From Paradevosia shaoguanensis (GTDB lineage: Bacteria; Pseudomonadota; Alphaproteobacteria; Rhizobiales; Devosiaceae), in the NCBI RefSeq assembly GCF_016801025.1, contig NZ_CP068983.1, positions 930,001 to 994,000 on the forward strand: DNA of 64,000 nt, read 5' to 3'. Position 1 is the first letter of the stretch. Each line of letters opens with the position of its first letter. Positions 34,046 to 42,433 of this stretch are shown one piece after another. Both the position numbers and the translations under genes were made by a program. The notes beneath the pieces were generated by a model. The model made no database searches, was not told where the DNA came from, and worked only from the letters and a program-made list of their open reading frames with translations.

Positions 34046-36799
34046 TCAGAAGCTGAAACCGAGGCTGGCCTTGACGGCGTGGCTCTGGGCGTTGCCGGCG
34101 AGCTGGCCGGTATAATTGACGCCAAGCGTCAGCCCGTTTGCCGTTTCGTAGTCGAGCCCTGCGTCGAGCACGAGGCTATCTGAGGCAAGCGGGACACCAG
34201 ATACCTGGAAGGCCGGGCCGCCCGCGTTGAAGGCGAGGTCTCGCTTGCCAGGGCCGCCGTTGAAGGCATGGCGCCAGCCGATGCCGGCGTTGAGCGAGAG
34301 AATGCCCGCTTCGGACGCGGTGACGGTCCAGTTGCCGCGGACGCCGAGGGTGGCAAAAGCGCTCGCCTGCGACAGTCTGCCGCCGCTGAGAGCTGCGGCG
34401 CCGCCCGACTCATTGAAAGCATCAGCGCCGACGCCGACCAAAGCCAATCCAGCGAAGGGCTCGACCATCACCTGCCCCACCGCCAGCTTGTAGCCGACCT
34501 CGCCGAAGACCTGACCGGTCTGGGCGCCGTAGCGCGCCGAGGCCTGATCGGCGAAGGAGCGGAAAGCGATGCCGCGATTGCTGGCGAGCGTGTTCCAGCT
34601 ATAGGAGGCGCCAAAACGCAGTGCGAGTGCATCGAGATCGGCGGCGCCATAGGCGGCGAGATGGTAGCTGGTGACGTCGATGGAGGACGACCCGGTATCT
34701 CCGTTGAGGCGGCTGCCGGAGACGCCACCGGCGATACCGACGCGGAAGCGGTTTTCAAACGTGCCATCGAGGCCGAAGAGAACGCCGCCGGTGCCCTGGC
34801 GGAGCGTCGAGGCATTGCCGTTGGAATTGAATTGCTGGAAACCGCCGAAGGCCTGTGTCCAGGGAGTGACGGTCCAGGCGTCAGGAGCCAGCTCGCCGTC
34901 GTCGGCGTAGCCCAGAGCGGCGAAGCTGCCATTGACCAGGGCCGAGAACGGTTGGCGCATGCGGTTGAGCAGCGTGTCGCGGATATGGTGGCTATCTTCG
35001 ATAAGGCCGGTGCCGACGCTGGCATGGATTTCGCCTGAAAGGGCATCGAGCGCGGCGTGACCTTCGGCCTCGGTGCCCGAGACGATGGTATCGTAGAGCA
35101 CGTTGCCGGCGCCAAGGCCTTCGACCACAGGCGCGACGGCGCGCTGGTTGGGCGTGATGCCCGATATCTGATCAAAGGAGCGGCTGTTGCGGGCGAGAGT
35201 CAGCCAGACGTTGTTGGGATCATAGGAGAGGGAAGCGTCAAGGAAGAAGAGGTCCGAGGTGACGCCATCGAACCGCGTCGGCACGCCGTTGTCCTCGATG
35301 AACCGATCGGTGACGGTGAGGATGCGGTACTGGGTTGTGTCCGCGTAATCGCCCGCTGTAGCGCGCACCCTCACGGTGCCGGCGAGGCGGGCCAGCTCGG
35401 CCTCGATGCGGTCGGACGAACCGTCAGCGTGGGCATCGACCTCATAGAAGGCGGTGCTGGCGAAGGTGATGTCGCCGGCCTGCATGGTTGCCGCATCGCC
35501 CGGCAGCACGCCCGGCGAGATGACCGAGCTGTCATAGGCATAGAGACCTTCGATATTGCCCATACCACCGATGACACCGCTATTGCGGCCGATCACGACG
35601 CCATTGACGATTTCGCTGAAGACGTTGAGCCGCCCCTCATTGACAATGATGCGGCCCGGGCCGCCCAGATCGTCGAGATCAAGATAGTCATTGCTCAAGG
35701 TCATGGTGCCGAGGCCGACTTTGGTGAGCTGGCTGAAGTTGGAGAAGGTGCCGGAGAATTCGGTGTCGGAATTGTCGCCACCGGTGACCATCCAGCGACC
35801 GTCGAAATTGATGTGACCGGCGCCAGCCAACGAGCCGACCGTGTGCTGGGGCGCGGCGGCCAGCCCGTCGAAAGAGAGGGTGGCGCCATCATCGACGACC
35901 AGCGCGCCGCGACCGAGGGCGTTGACGCCGGCGATGCGCAGCTCACCAGCGGCCACGCGGGTGGCGCCGGTATAGTCGGCGTCTCCGGTGAGGCGCAGCG
36001 TGCCGTCGCCGGATTTTATGAGCGGGGCATTGCCGGAAATGCGACCGGAAAGCGTGGCCGTTTCATCGACACCTACCGAGACGCGGGCGGCTACGGCGCC
36101 GGTCGTGATGTTATTGGCCAGCGTGACGCTATCCGCCACGGCCAGGGTGCCCCTGTCGCCGAAGTCGAGATCGCCGGTGCCGAGGGCAGTGGCGCGCATG
36201 GCTTTCAACACGCCCCAATCGAGCTGCGTGCCGCCGGCATAGGAATTGTCGCCATCAAGGACGAGCGTGGCTTCACCGTCCTTCTGCAGGCGCCCATCGC
36301 CGAAAATGTCGCCGTTCCAGGTTACGTTTGCGCGAAGGAAGAACTGGTGCTGGCTATTGCCGATATCGAGGAGCTCGACATTGTTGCTGATCATGCGCGC
36401 GCTGCCGTAGTCGGTAAACAGCGCGCCACCGGCCATGGTGACGTCGCCTGTACCAAGGGCCTGGTCATTGCCGAGCCAGAGCACGCCCTCCTGCACGACC
36501 GTGCCGCCTGAATAGGTGTTGGCCCCATTGAGGAAGAGATGTCCTTCGCCCGTCTTGGTGACGCCGTAGCCGCCGCTGATGACCCCGTTCTGCGTTGCAG
36601 GCTGGCCGTTAAAGAGCGAGCGATGGAGGATGGCATCGTCGGTGAGCACGATCGGAGCGTTGGCATTGTAGACGTTGTCGTATTCGACAACCTGCTGGCC
36701 AAGGACCGGCGCTGCCGTGAGCGCGGTGCTGGCGACGAGCAGCGAGGCCAGGGTCTTGAACGGGGTGGCACCAAGGAACGCAGGCGTTTGGGGCGACAT
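34046..36799 (-). CDS. Autotransporter (type Va) with PATR repeats and beta-barrel
   Basis: This 917-residue outer-membrane protein begins with a signal peptide (from LASLLVASTALTAAPVLGQ). The passenger spans about 30-600 and contains glycine-rich autotransporter repeats, such as KTGEGHLFLNGANTYSGGT and KSGDGTLRLTGDADYTGATR, each normally forming a beta-helix turn. A C-terminal barrel covers about 640-917 and ends in ASLGFSF with the terminal Phe needed for Bam recognition. The start was set at MSPQTP, with GGAG six bases upstream. No protease or lipase catalytic motif is visible in the passenger, so an adhesin-like role is likely. Monocistronic, divergent from the 37134 operon. Confidence 0.92.
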   Translation of the reverse strand: MSPQTPAFLGATPFKTLASLLVASTALTAAPVLGQQVVEYDNVYNANAPIVLTDDAILHRSLFNGQPATQNGVISGGYGVTKTGEGHLFLNGANTYSGGTVVQEGVLWLGNDQALGTGDVTMAGGALFTDYGSARMISNNVELLDIGNSQHQFFLRANVTWNGDIFGDGRLQKDGEATLVLDGDNSYAGGTQLDWGVLKAMRATALGTGDLDFGDRGTLAVADSVTLANNITTGAVAARVSVGVDETATLSGRISGNAPLIKSGDGTLRLTGDADYTGATRVAAGELRIAGVNALGRGALVVDDGATLSFDGLAAAPQHTVGSLAGAGHINFDGRWMVTGGDNSDTEFSGTFSNFSQLTKVGLGTMTLSNDYLDLDDLGGPGRIIVNEGRLNVFSEIVNGVVIGRNSGVIGGMGNIEGLYAYDSSVISPGVLPGDAATMQAGDITFASTAFYEVDAHADGSSDRIEAELARLAGTVRVRATAGDYADTTQYRILTVTDRFIEDNGVPTRFDGVTSDLFFLDASLSYDPNNVWLTLARNSRSFDQISGITPNQRAVAPVVEGLGAGNVLYDTIVSGTEAEGHAALDALSGEIHASVGTGLIEDSHHIRDTLLNRMRQPFSALVNGSFAALGYADDGELAPDAWTVTPWTQAFGGFQQFNSNGNASTLRQGTGGVLFGLDGTFENRFRVGIAGGVSGSRLNGDTGSSSIDVTSYHLAAYGAADLDALALRFGASYSWNTLASNRGIAFRSFADQASARYGAQTGQVFGEVGYKLAVGQVMVEPFAGLALVGVGADAFNESGGAAALSGGRLSQASAFATLGVRGNWTVTASEAGILSLNAGIGWRHAFNGGPGKRDLAFNAGGPAFQVSGVPLASDSLVLDAGLDYETANGLTLGVNYTGQLAGNAQSHAVKASLGFSF

Positions 36800-37133
36800 G
36801 TCGATCTCCACATTTCGGACGTCCCCAGGTCGGGGCGAGAGCGGACCCGGCCCGATCAGCATGCAGCCTGTGGCCCCGGCGGGAGCCGACTGTGTGCATC
36901 TGACCGGACCAGGCACCGCCTCGCCCCGGGGAGCAGAACCCGACTAAATCGACGGGAAAGAAAACGCCCCATTCGTTCCAAGGGGGCGGCGCGGAGACGG
37001 ACGCGATAGGGATTGCCAAGTTGCCGTTGCATCACGCATTTTCAGGCAACGCCACCTATGGACGCCCGCCGGATATCAATGCCCCAATCCGGCGGGTGCC
37101 ATAGGCTTTTTTGCGTTTGTTGGAGACTGGTCT
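36800..37133. promoter_or_regulatory. Divergent gap with leader structures
   Basis: This 334-base gap between divergent genes includes GC-rich stems at about 36971-36995 (CGCCCC/GGGGGCG) and GTTGCC/GGCAAC at 37020-37050. A terminator-like hairpin lies at 37055-37112, all pointing to a structured plus-strand leader. On the minus side nothing beyond the GGAG ribosome binding site of the autotransporter could be assigned. I found no known riboswitch core. Confidence 0.55.
37055..37112 (+). terminator. Long leader hairpin with T6 tail 22 bases before the start codon
   Basis: CCTATGG (37055-37061) and CCCGCCGGAT (37065-37074) pair with ATCCGGCGGG (37087-37096) and CCATAGG (37099-37105), leaving a 12-base loop. 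C and six T follow at 37107-37112. This is a textbook intrinsic terminator on the plus strand. No plus-strand gene lies upstream before 33014, so it should act within the leader of the 37134 operon or end a small RNA. Confidence 0.8.
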
Positions 37134-37685
37134 ATGCGGCGCAGGCGCCCTCTATTGGTCTTGATCTCGCTGGCGTTCGGCATGCTGGCGGTTGCATTGG
37201 CGATACCGGCCCCGTCGCAGGGCGCGGCCGGGGTGTTGCCCGACCTTCTCAAGCTGCCGGAACCACAGGGCGACGTGTTGCTGGAAGTTTCGGGGCGGGT
37301 CGCGCAGCGGAGTATCTCCGTGAAGTTCGATCGCGCGGGGCTCGAGGCCATCGGGCGGCGCAGCATCACCACGACGACGGCCTGGAACGACGGGGCCCAT
37401 GTCTTCGAGGGCGTGCTGGCGCGAGACGTGATGCATGCCATCGGCGCCGATGACGTGGAAAGCGTGCGCGCGATCGCGCTCAACGAATATGAAGCAACAA
37501 TCCCCACCAGCGACTTCGCCAAGTACAACGTGCTCTTCGCCTGGAGCATGGATGGCAAGCAGATGACGGCCCGGGACAAGGGGCCGCTCTGGATCGTCTA
37601 TCCCAAGCTCGACCATCCCGAGCTCAGGGACGACAAGTACGACCATCGCTGGGTCTGGCAACTTTATCGGTTGATCCTGCCGTGA
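37134..37685 (+). CDS. Exported molybdopterin-oxidoreductase-like (SUOX-fold) protein
   Basis: This 183-residue protein has an N-terminal hydrophobic segment (PLLVLISLAFGMLAVALAIP) and a compact domain resembling the molybdopterin-binding fold of sulfite oxidase-type proteins. VLLEVSGRV, FDRAGLEAIG, and YEATIPTSDFAKYNVLFAW followed by KGPLWIVYP are the usual landmarks. The cysteine that would bind molybdenum is absent (no cysteine in the chain), so it is probably a ligand-sensing or structural relative. GGAGAC precedes the start. It overlaps the histidine kinase gene, suggesting it is the periplasmic partner of that sensor. Confidence 0.75.
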   Translation: MRRRRPLLVLISLAFGMLAVALAIPAPSQGAAGVLPDLLKLPEPQGDVLLEVSGRVAQRSISVKFDRAGLEAIGRRSITTTTAWNDGAHVFEGVLARDVMHAIGADDVESVRAIALNEYEATIPTSDFAKYNVLFAWSMDGKQMTARDKGPLWIVYPKLDHPELRDDKYDHRWVWQLYRLILP

Positions 37686-39490
37686 CAGCCCGCGGCCGCC
37701 GTCTTTCGCTCATAGCCACTATCCTCGCCATCTGCGCCTTCGTCGCCTTCCTTTCGGTGGCGATCACGCGGCTTGTCGAGGTGCAGCGGAGCCTGACGAC
37801 GGGCCACGGGGAATACCTGCTTTGGGCGGTCAGCCAGGCGCAATACGAGACGCAGAAGCTCATCACGGCAGCCAACCAGACGCAGCAGATGAGCCAGGGC
37901 GCGCTACTGCGCCAGTACGACATCACCATCAGCCGCTACGTGCTGCTGGACGAGGGAGAAATGTCGCGGCGTATCGCCGAGGTGGGCCATGGCGGGGAGG
38001 TGGCGCTGGCGCTCAAGGCGCTGATGGGGCTCGAGCCCTACCTCACTGCAGCGGATGCCAAGTCCGCCAATTACTCTGGGCGGGTGCAGGCGGCGATGGG
38101 GCCCTACATCACGAACCTGCGCACTATCGGCAATGACCTGATGATCGATACGCGCGAGCGCGATGGGGTGCGGCGGGCGACCTACAATTCGACCATCATC
38201 GAGATCATCGTCTACATCCTCGCCATTCTCGCCAGCGGCATCTTTCTTACCGTGCAGCTCATGCGCAGCCAGAACCAACTGGCCAAATCCGATGCCAAGA
38301 TGCGGCGGGAGAAGGAATTTCTCGACATGCTCATCGAGTCGAGCGGGGAAGGCGTGGTGGCGTTCGATCGCCACATGATCTGCACGCACTGGAACTCGGC
38401 AGCGGCCCGCATCTTCAACCGACCGGCTCATGAGGTTGTCGGGCAGCAATTGCGGGACACGTTCCCGTTTCCGGATGGGCATGCGGTTCCGGAGATGCTG
38501 ACGGCGGCTTTGCGGGGCGAGGACCGCTATATGTCCGAGCATCTGCTGCCGGGGACGGAAATCTATCTCGAAAAAGCGTGCTTCCCGGTGCGGGGCGATC
38601 GCAAGGTGGTCGGCGGCATCATGATCGTTCGCGATGTCACGGAGCGCTATCGCGCGCAGCGGGAGCTGGCGCAGCACCATTCCCAGCTTGAGGAACTGGT
38701 GGCGGAGCGGACGGCGGACCTGCGCAATACCGAGGCGCAATTGCGCGCTGCGGTGCAGCAGGCGGAACAGGCGCTGATCCAGGAAAAACACCTGCGCCAG
38801 CTCTATCGCGATTTCGTCTCGATGGTTTCGCACCAGTTCCGCACGCCGCTCGCCATCATCGATTCCAGTGCCCAGCGCATGGCACGGCGCGGCGACAACA
38901 TGTCGGGCGAGGAGATCACGACGCGCGCAGGCAAGATCCGAACGGCGGCGGGTCGGCTGGCGCGGCTGCTTGAAAGCACGCTGGATGGGGCACGCATGGA
39001 TGCGGGCGAGATCGAGTTCAATCCACGCCGGAGCGACCTCGCACGGCTGGTGCGGGAGGCCTGCGAGCGGCAGCGCGAACTGCATCCGGCGCGGGATTTC
39101 AGCCTCGACCTCGAGCGGCTGCCGGCCTCGGTGCGCTTCGATCCGCTGCTGATGGACCAGGTAGTTTCCAACCTCATTTCCAACGCGACCAAATATTCAC
39201 CCGAAAGCACTTCGGTGGAAGTTCATGGCGAAACACGTCCTGACAGGGTGGTGCTCACCATTCAGGATCGCGGCGTCGGGATCCCCGAAGAGGAGATGCA
39301 TCGTGTCTTCGAGCGCTTCTTCCGGGCGAGCACGGCAACGGGCGTCGCCGGCACCGGCATCGGGCTCCACGTGGCCCGCGAGATCGTGCGCATGCATGGC
39401 GGCGACCTCACCCTCAACTCGCGCATGGGCGAAGGAACCTCGGTTCACCTGACCCTTCCCTATGACAATCAGCAACAGGCAGCGGAATGA
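37682..39490 (+). CDS. Sensor histidine kinase with PAS domain
   Basis: This 602-residue inner-membrane kinase has transmembrane helices at about 9-28 and 172-192 flanking a ~140-residue helical periplasmic domain. A PAS-like domain lies at about 210-320, followed by coiled coil 325-375. The HisKA domain has the phospho-acceptor His384 in SHQFRTPL. The ATPase domain has N-box NLISNATKYS, G1 DRGVGIPEEE, F-box FERFFR and G2 GTGIGLH. The GTG start overlaps the stop of the SUOX-like gene (GTGA). It should pass phosphate to the response regulator encoded next, and may sense the upstream exported protein or its ligand. Confidence 0.94.
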   Translation: MTARGRRLSLIATILAICAFVAFLSVAITRLVEVQRSLTTGHGEYLLWAVSQAQYETQKLITAANQTQQMSQGALLRQYDITISRYVLLDEGEMSRRIAEVGHGGEVALALKALMGLEPYLTAADAKSANYSGRVQAAMGPYITNLRTIGNDLMIDTRERDGVRRATYNSTIIEIIVYILAILASGIFLTVQLMRSQNQLAKSDAKMRREKEFLDMLIESSGEGVVAFDRHMICTHWNSAAARIFNRPAHEVVGQQLRDTFPFPDGHAVPEMLTAALRGEDRYMSEHLLPGTEIYLEKACFPVRGDRKVVGGIMIVRDVTERYRAQRELAQHHSQLEELVAERTADLRNTEAQLRAAVQQAEQALIQEKHLRQLYRDFVSMVSHQFRTPLAIIDSSAQRMARRGDNMSGEEITTRAGKIRTAAGRLARLLESTLDGARMDAGEIEFNPRRSDLARLVREACERQRELHPARDFSLDLERLPASVRFDPLLMDQVVSNLISNATKYSPESTSVEVHGETRPDRVVLTIQDRGVGIPEEEMHRVFERFFRASTATGVAGTGIGLHVAREIVRMHGGDLTLNSRMGEGTSVHLTLPYDNQQQAAE

Positions 39491-40530
39491 ACGATTTTGA
39501 CGATAGCGGCGCATTGATCCTGTGCGTCGAGGATGAGGACGACCTGCGCAACGACATCGTCGAGGAATTGCAGGCGGCTGGTTATCGCACGCTGGAAGCG
39601 GGCGATGGACACGCGGCGCTTGCCATTCTGGCCGAACAGAAGCCGGACCTCGTGCTTTGCGACATCACCATGCCCGGACTCGATGGGTACGGGGTGATGC
39701 GCGAGCTGCGCACCAAACGCGCCGACATGGCCGACGTGCCGTTCCTGTTTCTCACGGCGCTCGCGGGACGTGCCGACGTGATCCAGGGCAAGGCGGCGGG
39801 GGCGGACGATTATCTCGTCAAGCCGATCGACTACGACATCATGCTGGCGACGATCCGTTCGCGGCTGGCGCAGGTGCATCGCATTCGGCGCAATATCGAT
39901 GCGGAGATCGCCGAGACGCGGCGAGGCCTGGCGGCGGCCATTGTCGAGCGATCGCAGGAGGCGGTGGCGCTGGTGGCGTCGACGCTCGATCGCATGGCGG
40001 CGGGGTTCGTTCTGGTCGAACCCGCACTCGAATTGGTGCAGGCGAACGCTACGGCGCGGGCGATCTTCGAGGAGGCGGACGGCGTGAGCCTGCGAGGCGG
40101 GAAGCTCGCGGGCGTGTCGGCGCAGACGCTACGGCGGCTCTTCGTCGAGATGGTCGAACAGGGCAAGAGCGGGAGGGCGATCGCGCTGGAACGGCCCTAT
40201 CGGCGGCCATTGCTGGCGCAGGTGTCGGTATTTTCGAGCGAGCCGGCGCGGCTGGCGCTAGTGCTGCTGGATCCAGACCGGCAGCCGGTGCTGTCGAGCG
40301 AGGTGGCCATCCAGATGTATGGGCTGACGCCGACCGAGGCGAAGATCGCCATTGCGCTGGCGGGCGGGAAGCGGACGGACGAAATTGCCGACGACTTCTC
40401 GATCGCGGCGACAACGATCTCGTTCCACCTGCAGAACCTTTTCCGGAAGACGCAGACGACGCGGCAATCGGACCTGATCGCACTGATGCTGCGCAGTGCC
40501 TTGCCGGCCGAGGCAGCTGCTGCAAACTAA
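39487..40530 (+). CDS. LuxR-type (NarL-like) response regulator
   Basis: This 347-residue cytoplasmic transcription factor has a receiver domain at about 10-125 with phospho-acceptor Asp59 in LVLCDITMPG, acidic residues VEDEDD and switch Lys in DYLVKP. A linker and a degenerate PAS-like middle part follow (about 155-265). The C-terminal LuxR helix-turn-helix is at about 282-337 (LTPTEAKIAIALAGGK, then DEIADDFSIAATTISFHLQN). The middle part is unusual for NarL proteins and may accept another input. It overlaps the kinase gene by four bases. The target operon is unknown but often includes the regulator's own. Confidence 0.94.
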   Translation: MNDFDDSGALILCVEDEDDLRNDIVEELQAAGYRTLEAGDGHAALAILAEQKPDLVLCDITMPGLDGYGVMRELRTKRADMADVPFLFLTALAGRADVIQGKAAGADDYLVKPIDYDIMLATIRSRLAQVHRIRRNIDAEIAETRRGLAAAIVERSQEAVALVASTLDRMAAGFVLVEPALELVQANATARAIFEEADGVSLRGGKLAGVSAQTLRRLFVEMVEQGKSGRAIALERPYRRPLLAQVSVFSSEPARLALVLLDPDRQPVLSSEVAIQMYGLTPTEAKIAIALAGGKRTDEIADDFSIAATTISFHLQNLFRKTQTTRQSDLIALMLRSALPAEAAAAN

Positions 40531-40533
40531 CGG

Positions 40534-41514
40534 CTAGATCAGGCCGAGCGATTTCAGGTTTTCGGCGGACCGGCGGATGGTGGCGAGTTCATATTCGGCC
40601 ACCTCGCCATCGGCGCCGCGTTCCCAAGGCGTGCGATAATCCGCATCGGGCGGCAGCTTGTTGCGCTGGGCCGCAAGAAGACAGGCGGCCAGACTCTCGG
40701 CCTCGCGGGGGGCGTAGCCGCGCCACCAGCCAGGCGTAAACAGACGTACATGGCGCGTTTCGAGGCCGCCAGGCTCGATGATCGCAGTCAGGTGCGGGTG
40801 CTGGGCGGCGAGGAGTTCGATAATCTCCTTGAGAGGCACGGCGCCATCGCCGATGGCACAGCGCGCGAGGCGGAAGCCTTCGTCGGTGAACTGGATACGG
40901 TAGTCCTTGAGATGGACGTGGCGCACCAACGGCGCGACGGCGTGGGCAAAATCGAGCGGGGCCTCGCCAACGGCAAAGCAATTGCCGGTATCCAGGACGA
41001 TGCCGACATTGGGACCGGCTTCGTGGCAGAAAGCGATCAGTTCGTGGCTGGTGAAATCCTGATGGTTTTCGATGCCGATGGTAAGGCCGTGCTCGGCTGC
41101 GCGGAGCGCCCAGTCCAGGAGATGCGAACGTGCTGTTGAGACGAGTTCGTACCAGCGGTTGCCCCAGGCCGCTCGGTCGCCGGCGGTGACAGGTGTCAGG
41201 GCGAGGCGGATGATCTTGGCGTTGAGGGCCACGGCCAGGCGGATACAGGTTTCGATATTGCCGTGGTCGATGCTGGCGCTGATCACGGGTAGCAAGTGCA
41301 GGCCTTCGAGCCGTAGCCGGAGCGCATCGAGAGCGGCAGGGTTCAGCTTTTCGAGCCAGGTATCGTTGACTTCGAGGGCACGGGCGCCGAGTTCGGCGGC
41401 AATCGAGAGGAGGCCTTCGAGGCCTTTGGCGGGGGGATTGGCGCGCGGCGTGCCGGCCCCCTCGATACCCAGATGATAGCTCAGGCCGTGCGGGTTCAGT
41501 CCGGTGCGCAGCAT
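40534..41514 (-). CDS. Xylose isomerase-like TIM-barrel protein (sugar epimerase/isomerase)
   Basis: This 326-residue cytoplasmic TIM-barrel protein has the metal-ligand pattern IGIENHQD (Glu), IVLDTGN (Asp), HVHLKDYR (His) and AIIEPGG (Glu) typical of IolE/IolH/DTE-like enzymes. It ends three bases after the response-regulator stop on the opposite strand. The start MLRTG follows AAGGGGAA. It is 13 bases downstream of a second TIM-barrel gene, and the two form an operon, perhaps two steps of one sugar or cyclitol pathway. Exact substrate cannot be assigned. Confidence 0.85.
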   Translation of the reverse strand: MLRTGLNPHGLSYHLGIEGAGTPRANPPAKGLEGLLSIAAELGARALEVNDTWLEKLNPAALDALRLRLEGLHLLPVISASIDHGNIETCIRLAVALNAKIIRLALTPVTAGDRAAWGNRWYELVSTARSHLLDWALRAAEHGLTIGIENHQDFTSHELIAFCHEAGPNVGIVLDTGNCFAVGEAPLDFAHAVAPLVRHVHLKDYRIQFTDEGFRLARCAIGDGAVPLKEIIELLAAQHPHLTAIIEPGGLETRHVRLFTPGWWRGYAPREAESLAACLLAAQRNKLPPDADYRTPWERGADGEVAEYELATIRRSAENLKSLGLI

Positions 41515-41527
41515 CGCATTCCCCTTG

Positions 41528-42397
41528 TCAGGTCGGTTGGAAATCTCCGTCGGAGGCGGCGTCCCAGCCATCACGCATCAACCTGTAGGCACCGCAGTAG
41601 ACATCTTCGGGGTTGGCGAAGAGTGGCCGCCAGATCTTGGTAGCCGCCGAAAGATCGGGCAACGCGGAGCCGAAGGCTTCTACCGTCATCCAGCCGTCGT
41701 AGCCCGAAGCGCGCAGCGCGCGGAAGACGGAGGCAAAATCGATGTGACCGGTGCCAGGCGTGCCACGATTGTTTTCCGAAATGTGGACGTGGTTGATCTG
41801 ACCGATGGTGCGCATGACTGCATCGGGCAGCGAGTTCTCTTCGATGTTGAAGTGGAACGTGTCGTAGAGGTAGCCGTAGGCTGGCTCATCGACCCGGCGA
41901 ACCAGTTCGGCGGCGGCATCGGCGGTATTGAGGAAATAGCATTCGAAGCGGTTGAGCGGCTCGACCGAGAGCTTCACGCCGGCCTTGCCGGCATATTGCG
42001 CGGCTTGCTTGTGGATCTCCACGCAACGCGACTTCTCGTCCTCGGTCGGCCCCCGCCCCGTGAATTCGCCGAGCGGCTGGTAGATGGGGCCGATGAAAAG
42101 TTCAGCGCCGAGCGCAGCACAACAATCGGATGCCCATTTGAGGTGGTCGAGCGCCCTGGCCCGCAGGACCGGATCGGGCGAGATGGGGTTGCTGCCCGAT
42201 GGCATGGCGCCTGCCGCGGTGCATTGCAGACCGGCATTCTCGATGTGCCGACGCAGCCAGGCGAAATGGCTCTCATTGCCTTCGAAGACGGGAATCTCGA
42301 CGCCGTCATAGCCGGTGGCCTTGATGGCATCGAGGATAGGCAGGTGCTCTTCGGTGACGTGGGTCGTCCAGAGCAGGAAATTGAAGCCGAGTCTCAC
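41528..42397 (-). CDS. D-tagatose/D-psicose 3-epimerase-like enzyme
   Basis: This 289-residue TIM-barrel enzyme of the ketose 3-epimerase family interconverts C3 epimers of ketoses. The four manganese ligands are Glu146 (SVEPLNRFE), Asp179 (YDTFH), His205 (HVHISE) and Glu240 (TVEAFG). Their spacing of 33, 26 and 35 residues equals that of the characterised enzymes. RGTPGTGHIDF is the substrate loop. Upstream gene of the pair with the IolE-like protein at 40534. The sugar is probably a rare ketose or its oxidised form. Confidence 0.9.
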   Translation of the reverse strand: MRLGFNFLLWTTHVTEEHLPILDAIKATGYDGVEIPVFEGNESHFAWLRRHIENAGLQCTAAGAMPSGSNPISPDPVLRARALDHLKWASDCCAALGAELFIGPIYQPLGEFTGRGPTEDEKSRCVEIHKQAAQYAGKAGVKLSVEPLNRFECYFLNTADAAAELVRRVDEPAYGYLYDTFHFNIEENSLPDAVMRTIGQINHVHISENNRGTPGTGHIDFASVFRALRASGYDGWMTVEAFGSALPDLSAATKIWRPLFANPEDVYCGAYRLMRDGWDAASDGDFQPT

Positions 42398-42433
42398 GTG
42401 GTCCCCCTTCGCGTGGAATCGATCTCTTGTTCA

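Noticed and set aside
36800-37050. Known riboswitch (cobalamin, Moco or SAM type)
   Set aside because: I could not find a conserved core of any of these classes. Only generic stems and the terminator-like hairpin can be supported.
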